Source: Paenibacillus sp. MZ04-78.2
GTDB lineage: Bacteria; Bacillota; Bacilli; Paenibacillales; NBRC-103111
DNA length: 64,000 bases
NCBI RefSeq assembly: GCF_024213375.1
Contig: NZ_JANAVJ010000001.1
Location: 1-64,000, forward strand
Reading direction: 5' to 3'
A program made the position numbers and the translations under genes. The notes under the pieces were generated by a model that was given only the letters and a program-made list of their open reading frames with translations, was not told where the DNA came from and did not search any database. Positions 44,466-51,795 of the stretch are shown here, piece by piece (positions within the stretch are counted from its first letter, which is position 1; every line of letters starts with the position of its first letter).

Positions 44466-45842
44466 ATGGAAAATAAGACAAACAACCCGGCAACGTCTGA
44501 GGAGACGGGAACAGCGGCAAAAAAATCAAATAAGAAGCTGATCATCATCTTGAGCTCGCTTCTCGTTGTATTGGCAGCGGCCGGTGGAATCACCTACAAG
44601 CTCACGAATAACTTGAAATACGATTCGTTGGTCAGGCAATACAATCAGGATTTTGAATCGATTCAGGCAGCGGGCTCCGCATTCAAAAAGCAAATAGAAA
44701 CGCCTCCTGTCGACAAAAAAACGCTTAAGGAAATCGTCAGCTTTTATGAAAATTCCAAATCAACAATCAATTTTGAAGCTCAAGTGAAAGAATTGAACAG
44801 CAATCCCAAGTACGCTTCGCTTACGGCGGAAAAGAAGGATTACCCCAGTCTTAACTTGGACAATGCACTCGCGGAGTACAAAGATCGATTGAAGGATATC
44901 GAAAAGCTTCAGAGTGTCATACAGCGAAGCGACAACATCGATTCGGAAATCAGACAGTTAAAGAAGCCCAAAGACGATACGTATACCATTTATAGCACAA
45001 TCGACGCTCTCGTCGAAAAAAACAACAAGCTGAAGGACGAAATGCTCAGCGTAGTTTTATCGGCAAAATTAAAAGATATTCAATCCAAGTTCGTCGATGC
45101 TTTGACCTACCGCGGCAAATATTTGACGGAAATGCAGGCTGCGCATGAGGCTGCAAGTAGTAATAAATATATGGAGAGCAGCTATGAGCGCAATATTTCC
45201 GCCATCAAGAAAAACAAGCAGCTGGCGCAAGGTCATACCTATCCCTACGAATATATCGATGCTGCCTACAAGGCGGCCAATAGCGCCGAGTCCGATAGAA
45301 AATATTTGGAGAAAAGCGGGACCGAACAAAGAAATCGTGCAACCGAAGCCGCCAGCATGCTGGCCAAGTATGTGGAATTGACAGGGGCCGAATCAGCCGA
45401 TCTGACGAAAAGCGAAATTAATCCCCAACCGCTTCCGCAGAGTCCGGCGAAGCCATCCGGCGATGAGGAAATGGCCAAGGCGATGGTCGAGATTTTCCTG
45501 GCGAAAAGCATGTGGGCCCTGTCCACAGACGACATCAAGGTCGTGACGCCGTATTTGAGTTCAAAAAAACACCAAGAACAGGCGAATTACATGCAATACC
45601 TGAAAAACAAAGGAATCAAGGAATCCATGACCCTTAACGAAGCCAAGTCGGCAGAAAAATTGGACGATTCCACCTTCATCGTTACGACATCGGAAAAGTA
45701 CAAAATCTCTTATGGCGATGGCAGCAGCAAAACAAAGAGCTTCACTTCCAAATATAAAGTCCTGAAAACCGATTATCACGATTATAACTTCGTAATTGAC
45801 GAATTGCTCGAAGCGAAGGAAACAGAGAGCAAAGACAGCTAG
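44466..45842 (+). CDS. Membrane-anchored coiled-coil protein of unknown function
   Basis: ATG 44466 is likely (GGGAG 11 bases upstream; 44448 and 44457 are alternatives), giving 458 residues. A Lys/Thr-rich cytoplasmic tail leads to one membrane segment (IIILSSLLVVLAAAGG, about 26-43), then a long, highly charged helical region (about 50-320) and a C-terminal alpha/beta domain (about 335-450) of NTF2-like size with YKISYGDGSSKTKSFTS. A type II membrane topology with an external domain is inferred. Codons are more AT-rich than in the core genes, fitting acquisition. No family recognised. Confidence 0.75.
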   Translation: MENKTNNPATSEETGTAAKKSNKKLIIILSSLLVVLAAAGGITYKLTNNLKYDSLVRQYNQDFESIQAAGSAFKKQIETPPVDKKTLKEIVSFYENSKSTINFEAQVKELNSNPKYASLTAEKKDYPSLNLDNALAEYKDRLKDIEKLQSVIQRSDNIDSEIRQLKKPKDDTYTIYSTIDALVEKNNKLKDEMLSVVLSAKLKDIQSKFVDALTYRGKYLTEMQAAHEAASSNKYMESSYERNISAIKKNKQLAQGHTYPYEYIDAAYKAANSAESDRKYLEKSGTEQRNRATEAASMLAKYVELTGAESADLTKSEINPQPLPQSPAKPSGDEEMAKAMVEIFLAKSMWALSTDDIKVVTPYLSSKKHQEQANYMQYLKNKGIKESMTLNEAKSAEKLDDSTFIVTTSEKYKISYGDGSSKTKSFTSKYKVLKTDYHDYNFVIDELLEAKETESKDS

Positions 45843-45870
45843 ATGGCTTGCATCGTAAAAACAATTATAC

Positions 45871-45902
45871 AACCTCCGGATTTTGATTCCGGAGGTTTTT
45901 TT
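45871..45902 (+). terminator. Intrinsic terminator after the coiled-coil protein gene
   Basis: AACCTCCGG (45871-45879) and CCGGAGGTT (45889-45897), nine loop bases, then TTTTTTT. Confidence 0.9.
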
Positions 45903-45933
45903 GATCATCCCCGGCAATTTCAATTATTTACCT

Positions 45934-45987
45934 TTGCATAAGGAACGTGTGTTCTGTATATAATAATTAAATACGAACATATATTCG
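45934..45987 (+). promoter_or_regulatory. SOS promoter with two LexA-like boxes
   Basis: TTGCAT (45934-45939) and TATATA (45957-45962) are 17 apart. GGAACGTGTGTTCT (45942-45955) in the spacer fits the Bacillus LexA box GAAC-N4-GTTC exactly. CGAACATATATTCG (45974-45987) is a second, weaker palindrome before the ribosome site. Confidence 0.8.
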
Positions 45988-45998
45988 CAGGTGATGAA

Positions 45999-47252
45999 AT
46001 GCAACGAACGGTTCTCATGGCAGATGGGCAAAGTTTTTACGCGAGTATCGAAAAAGCGGCGCACCCGGAATATCGGGATAAACCCGTTGCGGTTGGTGAT
46101 CCGGCACGCCGTAGTGGAATTATTTTAGCCGCCTGTCCGATTGCAAAATCACGCGGTGTAACTGCAGCGGAAAGAGTCGGTGAAGCGCTGGCCAAATGCC
46201 CGGATTTGGTCGTCATACGGCCACGAATGCAAACGTATATCTCGGTATCCCTGCTCATTACAGAAATTTTCGAATCCATTACAGATCAAGTTGAACCGTT
46301 CTCCATCGATGAACAGTTTCTCGATGTGACAGGATCTTTGGCCTTGTTCGGCTCTGCTGAAGAGATTGCCCGTTTGATACAAACAAGGGTAAAGCTTTCA
46401 ACCGGAGTATGGTCCCGCGTCGGTATCGGCCCCAACAAAATTCTTGCCAAAATGGCTACGGATAATTTCGCAAAAAAGAAACCTGCAGGTATATTTGAAC
46501 TTACCCATGACAATATCGAAAAAGAACTTTGGCCCCTGCCTGTCCATCAAATGTTTATGGTAGCCGGGCGAATGACTTCCCATTTTGCCCGCATGGGCTT
46601 ACACACCATTGGCGATATAGCGCGTCTCGATCTCGGCGAATTCAAAAAACGGATGCGTTTCCGTATGGGCCGGCAAAGTGACATTCAAGCGGAATATTAC
46701 TGGCAAACGGCGAACGGCATCGACCCGAGTCCCGTTGTCACCGGAATGCGAAGCCAAATTAAAGTGATCAACCACGGCAGGGCATTAAAATGGCAAGCCT
46801 ATCGAACGATCGAAGACATTGAACCCCTTATGATCGAACTGATCGTGGAGGTTTGCCGCCGTGCCAGGCGCTACGGATATATGGGCAGAGTCGTTGCCGT
46901 GGGAGCCGCAGAAACCGACGGGTACCGGTCTTCAGGCTTCGGAAGGCAAAAAACATTGCCGCGTCCTACCCATTTGGAACATGAAATCGGCCCGGCTATA
47001 CGCTCACTCTTTTTGGAGCACTGGAAGGGCTTGCCTCTTACTCATTTGCATATTACGCTCACCGACCTTTCGAAAGATGATGTTTACCAACTTGATTTAT
47101 TTGAGGATCGAGAACGATTGATTCGCCGTGAAAAAGCAGTCGATGCGCTAAAAGAGAGGTTTGGACCAACAGCTATTATCCGTGCATCGTCCTTGTTAAA
47201 AACGGCTCAGGCATTCGAAAGGGCAGCTCAAATAGGAGGGCACTGGGCATGA
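45999..47252 (+). CDS. Y-family DNA polymerase (UvrX/YqjW type)
   Basis: This translesion polymerase of the ImpB/MucB/SamB group (417 residues) has the first catalytic Asp in VLMADGQSFYAS (residue 7 region), the SIDE-type motif in FSIDEQFLDVTGS near 105, the helix-hairpin-helix part GLHTIGDIARLD near 200 and a little-finger domain near 245-350. Such enzymes copy damaged DNA and raise mutation rates. Two LexA-like boxes show SOS control. AGGTGATGAA precedes the ATG. It overlaps the next gene by four bases (ATGA). Confidence 0.92.
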   Translation: MQRTVLMADGQSFYASIEKAAHPEYRDKPVAVGDPARRSGIILAACPIAKSRGVTAAERVGEALAKCPDLVVIRPRMQTYISVSLLITEIFESITDQVEPFSIDEQFLDVTGSLALFGSAEEIARLIQTRVKLSTGVWSRVGIGPNKILAKMATDNFAKKKPAGIFELTHDNIEKELWPLPVHQMFMVAGRMTSHFARMGLHTIGDIARLDLGEFKKRMRFRMGRQSDIQAEYYWQTANGIDPSPVVTGMRSQIKVINHGRALKWQAYRTIEDIEPLMIELIVEVCRRARRYGYMGRVVAVGAAETDGYRSSGFGRQKTLPRPTHLEHEIGPAIRSLFLEHWKGLPLTHLHITLTDLSKDDVYQLDLFEDRERLIRREKAVDALKERFGPTAIIRASSLLKTAQAFERAAQIGGHWA

Positions 47253-47719
47253 GCAAACTAGACGGGAATGGTCGCTGGCAGTCGAAAATGACGCTAACGG
47301 AACATACGGAGCAATATGAGGCGCGTCATGATTCCAAAACGTCCCGACCGACGTCCGAAGAATACACCATGGCTCGGGATTACATTCTGCTGCCTCATAT
47401 GTTAACCATGATTGAGCGGAGTATTGAGGAAATAAGAACCTCAACAAATATTTTAAAACGGTTATATTTGATCGCGGCGCAAACCGTGATGAACCAAATC
47501 CATAAAGACATGTACTCGTTACGTCGGGAATTAAGCAAACGAAACATTAAAGTGATCAACGACGAGCAGATTGACCTGGTTATTTATTACAAAATCATGT
47601 GCCGAGGTTACGAAGAACGATTCGGTATCGTTCGTGATGTCGTTCGATCAGAGATCAGCGTGCGTTTGACCAATTATTTAAAAGACGTTGCAAAATTCAT
47701 GGAGCAATACGGCAAATGA
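47249..47719 (+). CDS. Partner protein of the Y-family polymerase, unknown function
   Basis: The 156-residue, mostly helical, basic protein overlaps the polymerase stop by four bases, so it should be made with it. The N-terminal 55 residues are polar (EARHDSKTSRPTSEEYTMAR), followed by helices with KRLYLIAAQTVMNQIHKDM, DLVIYYKIMCRGYEERFG and RSEISVRLTNYLKDV. It is not YolD-like. Coupling to the polymerase suggests an accessory factor of translesion synthesis; the fold and role are unknown to me. Confidence 0.8.
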   Translation: MSKLDGNGRWQSKMTLTEHTEQYEARHDSKTSRPTSEEYTMARDYILLPHMLTMIERSIEEIRTSTNILKRLYLIAAQTVMNQIHKDMYSLRRELSKRNIKVINDEQIDLVIYYKIMCRGYEERFGIVRDVVRSEISVRLTNYLKDVAKFMEQYGK

Positions 47720-47779
47720 ATTACACTTGTGTACGCCGTTCTAGTCTTGTTTCACTATGAGCGTGACCTCGGATCGTGC

Positions 47780-47785
47780 TATAAT
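47780..47785 (+). promoter_or_regulatory. Extended -10 of the CRP-family regulator gene
   Basis: TGCTATAAT, an extended -10 element, stands about 70 bases before the regulator's start; no good -35 is seen. A hairpin with GCGTCCCG and CGGAACGC arms follows in the leader. Confidence 0.55.
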
Positions 47786-47854
47786 CGGAAAAAGAAAAGC
47801 GTCCCGCCTCGACAGAGACGGAACGCCAAAAATTGGAAGCAAAGGTGAAGACGT

Positions 47855-48400
47855 ATGCTGCTGCACAAGGGCGAAACGTTGTTTCGCCAAGGAGAAGCCG
47901 GACCGCTGTACCGTATCAGGAGCGGCCTGCTTAAAATTGTCCGCATTCACGAGGACGGACATCCCGTCTTGGTCAATATTATCGTTCCGGGCGAAACGAT
48001 CCCTCATCATTCCTTAATCAGTCCGAAAGAATATTACGGAACCGCGATTGCGCTTATGACCTGCGAGATTGAAACGCTTCCCGCCCAAGAATGGTATGCC
48101 AAGCTTCAACGGGAACCGCAAACGTGTCTTGAGATCGCCATGCTGCTGGAGAACAAGCTGCGAATGATGCAGCAGCGAATCGATCAACTAACGCAGCTTG
48201 CGCCTGCGGATAAGCTGGCGAAGCTGCAAGCCTGGTTCGAAGCCTATATTGCCCCGGCCCGTTTGACCAATCTGCTGACACAGGAGGAAATCGGCCAGTT
48301 TATCGGGCTGCGCCGCGAGACGGTCAATCGTCTGCTTCGTGCTCAAGCAGGCAATCGCGCTGCCTTGCAGGTCCGGGATGATAACAAACGCCGACGCTAA
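47855..48400 (+). CDS. CRP/FNR-family transcriptional regulator
   Basis: The cyclic-nucleotide-binding-type beta barrel (about 1-95, starting GETLFRQGEAGPLYRI) joins a dimer helix and a C-terminal winged helix whose recognition helix reads GLRRETVNRLLR. The Arg-Glu-x-x-x-Arg pattern equals that of E. coli CRP (Arg180, Glu181, Arg185) and predicts TGTGA half-sites. No cysteine cluster for an Fe-S centre is present. A perfect TGTGA/TCACA palindrome lies before hmp, the convergent neighbour, so this protein probably activates NO detoxification. AAAGGTGA sets the start. Ligand unknown. Confidence 0.9.
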   Translation: MLLHKGETLFRQGEAGPLYRIRSGLLKIVRIHEDGHPVLVNIIVPGETIPHHSLISPKEYYGTAIALMTCEIETLPAQEWYAKLQREPQTCLEIAMLLENKLRMMQQRIDQLTQLAPADKLAKLQAWFEAYIAPARLTNLLTQEEIGQFIGLRRETVNRLLRAQAGNRAALQVRDDNKRRR

Positions 48401-48433
48401 TCATACAGTTCCTTTGTTTATCCAATCTGCATT

Positions 48434-49684
48434 TTAGCGGCGTGCCTGAGCCGCTGGTTCCCCGGCTTCCTCCAGCGAACCCGCCGGTCCGAAAAACTCG
48501 TAACGCGCGTCTTCCTTACGTACGCCCCATGCTTGCAGCATCCGGTTGACCGTCTTCATGAACGGCACCGGTCCGCAGAAATAGAACGCGGCATCCGGCG
48601 AAGGAACGACGGATTGCAACCACTCCAGATCAATGTAGCCCTCCTTGTGGAACGTCCGCTCCGCCTGATCGGCAGCGGTCGGCGATTGGTAGCAAAAGCG
48701 GTACGAGAAGCCCGGATACCTGCGGGCCAGCTCTTCCACCTCGGCGCGCATCGCGTGCGTCTCACCGTTCAGGGCCGCGTGAATGAACGTGACCTGCCGG
48801 TCCGGCGCCGTTTCACCGAGCGTTTTCAGCATACTGAGCAGCGGAGTCAGACCGACGCCGCCGCTCAGCAATACGACCGGGCGCAGGTCGGAGGTATCGA
48901 GCGTGAAATCTCCGGCAGGAGCGGTCAGCCATAGCGTATCGCCTTCGTTCACATGCTCGTGAAGGAAGACGGATACTTTGCCGGCCGGGTGCTCCGGCGC
49001 GCCGTCCTCACGTTTGACGGAGATGCGGTAATACGGCTTGCCCGGCGCATCGGACAAGCTGTATTGCCGGATATGCGTGTAGGTCTCGCCGGGCATTTCC
49101 GGCTTCACGCTAACATACTGCCCAGACTCGAACGAGGCAATCGCGCCGCCGTCGACCGGAACCAAATAAAACGACGTAATGACGCTGCTTTCCTTTTGCT
49201 TGCGCTCCACCCGGAACGCCCGGAATCCTTCCCAGCCGCCCGCCTGCCGCTCGGCCTGGACATACATTTCCGCCTCTACGCCGATGAAGGCGTCGGCAAT
49301 GATGCCATAGGCGGTTTCCCACGCCTGCAGCACCTCGTCCGTAGCTGCCTCGCCGAGCACCTCCCGCATGGCCGTCAGCAGCGTCCGGCCTACGATCGGA
49401 TAATGCTCGGGCTTTACTCCAAGACTCCGGTGCTTATGCCCGATCTGCTTCACTACAGGCAGAATGGCAGCCAAATTATCGATATGCACGGCAGCGGCAT
49501 ACACGGCATTCGCCAGCGCCGTCTGCTGACGCCCCTGCTTTTGGTTCGCATGGTTGAAAACGTTCAGCAGCTCCGGATGCTCGGCAAACAAAATTTCATA
49601 AAATCGTTTCGTGACCGCAGTCCCCTTCGACTCCAAAAGCGGAGCCGTCGATTGAATAATGCGGATCGTCTGTTCGTTTAACAT
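48434..49684 (-). CDS. hmp: Flavohemoglobin, nitric oxide dioxygenase
   Basis: Hmp oxidises NO to nitrate with O2 and NAD(P)H. The globin domain (1-135) has the proximal His in IGHKHRSLGVKPEHY; the FAD domain follows with IRQYSLSDAPGKPYYRISVKRE (RxYS motif near 206) and the NAD domain with VVLLSGGVGLTPLLSML near 270 and FYFCGPVPFM near 375. 416 residues, normal length. GAGGGATAACG precedes the ATG. A CRP-type palindrome centred about -41.5 from the predicted start of transcription indicates activation. Confidence 0.98.
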   Translation of the reverse strand: MLNEQTIRIIQSTAPLLESKGTAVTKRFYEILFAEHPELLNVFNHANQKQGRQQTALANAVYAAAVHIDNLAAILPVVKQIGHKHRSLGVKPEHYPIVGRTLLTAMREVLGEAATDEVLQAWETAYGIIADAFIGVEAEMYVQAERQAGGWEGFRAFRVERKQKESSVITSFYLVPVDGGAIASFESGQYVSVKPEMPGETYTHIRQYSLSDAPGKPYYRISVKREDGAPEHPAGKVSVFLHEHVNEGDTLWLTAPAGDFTLDTSDLRPVVLLSGGVGLTPLLSMLKTLGETAPDRQVTFIHAALNGETHAMRAEVEELARRYPGFSYRFCYQSPTAADQAERTFHKEGYIDLEWLQSVVPSPDAAFYFCGPVPFMKTVNRMLQAWGVRKEDARYEFFGPAGSLEEAGEPAAQARR

Positions 49685-49732
49685 TCGTTATCCCTCATTT
49701 CATCATTGCGGATTTCGTTACCTTCATAAGAA

Positions 49733-49775
49733 AGTATACAAGGACGCCCGAAACGCTTTTGTGATCTAGATCACA
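49733..49775 (-). promoter_or_regulatory. hmp promoter with perfect CRP/FNR-type palindrome
   Basis: TGTGATCTAGATCACA (49760-49775) is a perfect 16-bp palindrome. The -10 element TATACT lies at 49733-49738 on the minus strand, placing the site centre about 41.5 bases upstream of the likely start of transcription, the classical class II activator position. The -35 region is poor (CAAAAG), as in activator-dependent promoters. Confidence 0.8.
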
Positions 49776-49795
49776 TCAAAACAAAACGATTTGTG

Positions 49796-49842
49796 GCAAA
49801 ACAGACAGCCGGTCGGGATGTTCATTTCTCCGACCGGCTGTC
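49796..49842 (-). terminator. Terminator after the beta-helix gene
   Basis: GACAGCCGGTCGG (49804-49816) and its exact complement (49830-49842) form a 13-bp stem; the minus strand continues TGTTTTGCC. It insulates hmp from the upstream gene. Confidence 0.75.
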
Positions 49843-49892
49843 CGCTTGCCGAGTTATCCCCATTCCGGGATTGTACGTTTCAGTTTCAGAGG

Positions 49893-51248
49893 TTAAAAGC
49901 CCGTCTTCGACGTATCCTTCCCTTGATCGGCCAGCATTTCGCCGTTACCCGTACCGGCATTGCCGTACACCGTGTTATTTTCGCAGCGGCTGCCGGCGAT
50001 CTGGATGGCGGCCGCCGAACAGCGGGACAGCATATTGCCCGTGACGAGATTGTGCCGGCTGAAGGAGCCATCGGCATTGCCGGACGTTTCAAGGGCAATA
50101 CCGGTTTGGACCCGCCGCACATCGTTGCCCGTCACCGTAGTAACATCGCTGTTCAGCAGAACGATACCGCGCCCGGTCTGATCGATTTTGTTGCCGGAAA
50201 CGATGTTGCCGAACGGCCGCTCGCCATCTGCCGCACCGTCGCCCGTCAGCGAGATGCCGGATTCTTTTGCCCGGGAAATGATGTTATGGACGATCACATT
50301 GTCCGTGCAGTAATCGCGCAGCACGATGCCCTGCTTGCCGGCATAAGCGCCGTTTCCCAGCCCTTCCGCCGACAATACATTGCCTTCGATCCGGTGGTAC
50401 GAGCTCGGCTTCAGTTTGGAAGATATCACGATGAAGGCATCGTCGCATTGCTGCGCCACGTTATCGGAGACGATCGAATACGAGCTGCCTGCGGAAATAT
50501 AGATGCAGGGTCTTTTCAACAAATGAAACCGGTTATCCGTCAGCCGGAAATTCGCCGCCGACTCGGCAAAGATCCCATGGCCTTCGTAAAAGTTTTCGTA
50601 AGCGATTAGCTGGGAGAACACGCTTTGGCTAACCGAGACGTGCCGGCTGTCGCTGAACCATACGCCGTTGGCGATGCCGGTGAACAAACAATTCCGAACG
50701 GAGACGTATTCGCATTTTTCAAAATAAACGCCGCGTTCCGTCATCTTGTAATTTGCCGGCGATATGGCGCCCATGCCTTCGAAGCCAAGCCCTTCGACCG
50801 CATTCTTCTTCGTACTGAGCCCCATCACCATAGATAGATTCGGCTCCGCCGCCTTCAGTATGGATGCGCCCGGCCCATCTCCGACCAAACGCACATTCGG
50901 CCTTAGCATAATGGCGGATCTCAGAATGTAGCGCCCGGGCGGAAAATACACGGTCCCTCCCAAAGGCGCCGCCGCTTCGACGGCCGATTGAATCGCTGGT
51001 GCGTCGTTTTGATCAAAACGACCCGAGCCTTGCGCTCCGTAGGCTTTCACGTTGATCCAGGCGACCGATTCCGGGCGAAACCCCGGATTTTGCATCGGAT
51101 TGGGCATCGGCTCCGCCGCGGCCGTACCGCTCCAACCCGTACCGGCGGCCAAGATGATGCCGGCCGTCGCCGTGCCCATCGTGGCCAGCAGCTCGCGGCG
51201 GGACATTGCTTTTTCTTTGGATGAAGATGAAGATTCCGAAGTAGACAT
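49893..51248 (-). CDS. Tat-exported right-handed beta-helix protein (pectate-lyase-3-like)
   Basis: ATG 51248 gives 451 residues. A twin-arginine signal (SRRELLATMG near residues 16-25, then a hydrophobic stretch to about 46) directs folded export. The rest is a pectate_lyase_3/NosD-type parallel beta helix: INVKAYGAQGSGRFDQNDAP, GGTVYFPPGRYILRS, then repeated VSVRNCLF, VSGNKIDQTGRGIVL, VTGNDVRRV units. Such proteins bind or cut polysaccharides; catalytic residues cannot be assigned. It stands between hmp and spoVIF. Confidence 0.88.
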   Translation of the reverse strand: MSTSESSSSSKEKAMSRRELLATMGTATAGIILAAGTGWSGTAAAEPMPNPMQNPGFRPESVAWINVKAYGAQGSGRFDQNDAPAIQSAVEAAAPLGGTVYFPPGRYILRSAIMLRPNVRLVGDGPGASILKAAEPNLSMVMGLSTKKNAVEGLGFEGMGAISPANYKMTERGVYFEKCEYVSVRNCLFTGIANGVWFSDSRHVSVSQSVFSQLIAYENFYEGHGIFAESAANFRLTDNRFHLLKRPCIYISAGSSYSIVSDNVAQQCDDAFIVISSKLKPSSYHRIEGNVLSAEGLGNGAYAGKQGIVLRDYCTDNVIVHNIISRAKESGISLTGDGAADGERPFGNIVSGNKIDQTGRGIVLLNSDVTTVTGNDVRRVQTGIALETSGNADGSFSRHNLVTGNMLSRCSAAAIQIAGSRCENNTVYGNAGTGNGEMLADQGKDTSKTGF

Positions 51249-51344
51249 ATCGATATCGTTCCCCTTTCCACAATCTAGCAATCTATCAGCATTATAGCCT
51301 GCTCCGCTTCATTTGACAATTGGGCGGGAGCCCAGTGTTTCGAA

Positions 51345-51380
51345 GAAAAAAAAGAACATGCCCGCTTAGCGGAACATGCT
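51345..51380 (-). terminator. Terminator overlapping the spoVIF 3' end
   Basis: GCATGTTCCGC pairs with GCGGGCATG around TAA (minus strand), followed by TTCTTTTTTTTC. The stem includes the last codons of spoVIF. Confidence 0.75.
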
Positions 51381-51653
51381 CCACAGTTTAATCAGATGAA
51401 ATGCATTGTTCGGATCGATTTTTTGCGAGATAACGAACTGAACGAGCTGCTCGGTCTGCTGCTCGGTGACTCTTTCGCCAAGTGCCTTCGTCAGCATGCC
51501 GACGAACCGACGAACCTTCACGCGGTCCTGCAAATCGTACTTCGTCACGCCCTGCAAAATCATTTTGACCCGTTCTTTCGTCTCCGGATTTTTCATCTTC
51601 AGCTTGATCCGCTCGATTTGCGCAGGATCAAAGCCGTACTGCGTATAGCTCAT
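51366..51653 (-). CDS. spoVIF: Stage VI sporulation protein F
   Basis: SpoVIF (YjcC) is a mother-cell coat-assembly factor made late in sporulation and acting with GerE. ATG 51653 with GGAGGTG six bases upstream gives 95 residues, near the B. subtilis length; the family pattern SYTQYGFDPAQIERIKLKMKN and VKRVKMILQGVTKYDL-like centre is clear. It is the last gene of the accessory block before recG. Confidence 0.9.
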   Translation of the reverse strand: MSYTQYGFDPAQIERIKLKMKNPETKERVKMILQGVTKYDLQDRVKVRRFVGMLTKALGERVTEQQTEQLVQFVISQKIDPNNAFHLIKLWSMFR

Positions 51654-51795
51654 GCCGCACACCTCCGCGTTCTTGCAAATAGGACTTACAACAACCATAC
51701 AGTAAGTCTATGTCGGAGGGCTTGGTCTTGTGTACCTAATTCTTTCGCCGTCTTTCCCCTTCACGCCGCAGGCGGAGCGTCAAGCAGGCTATCAC

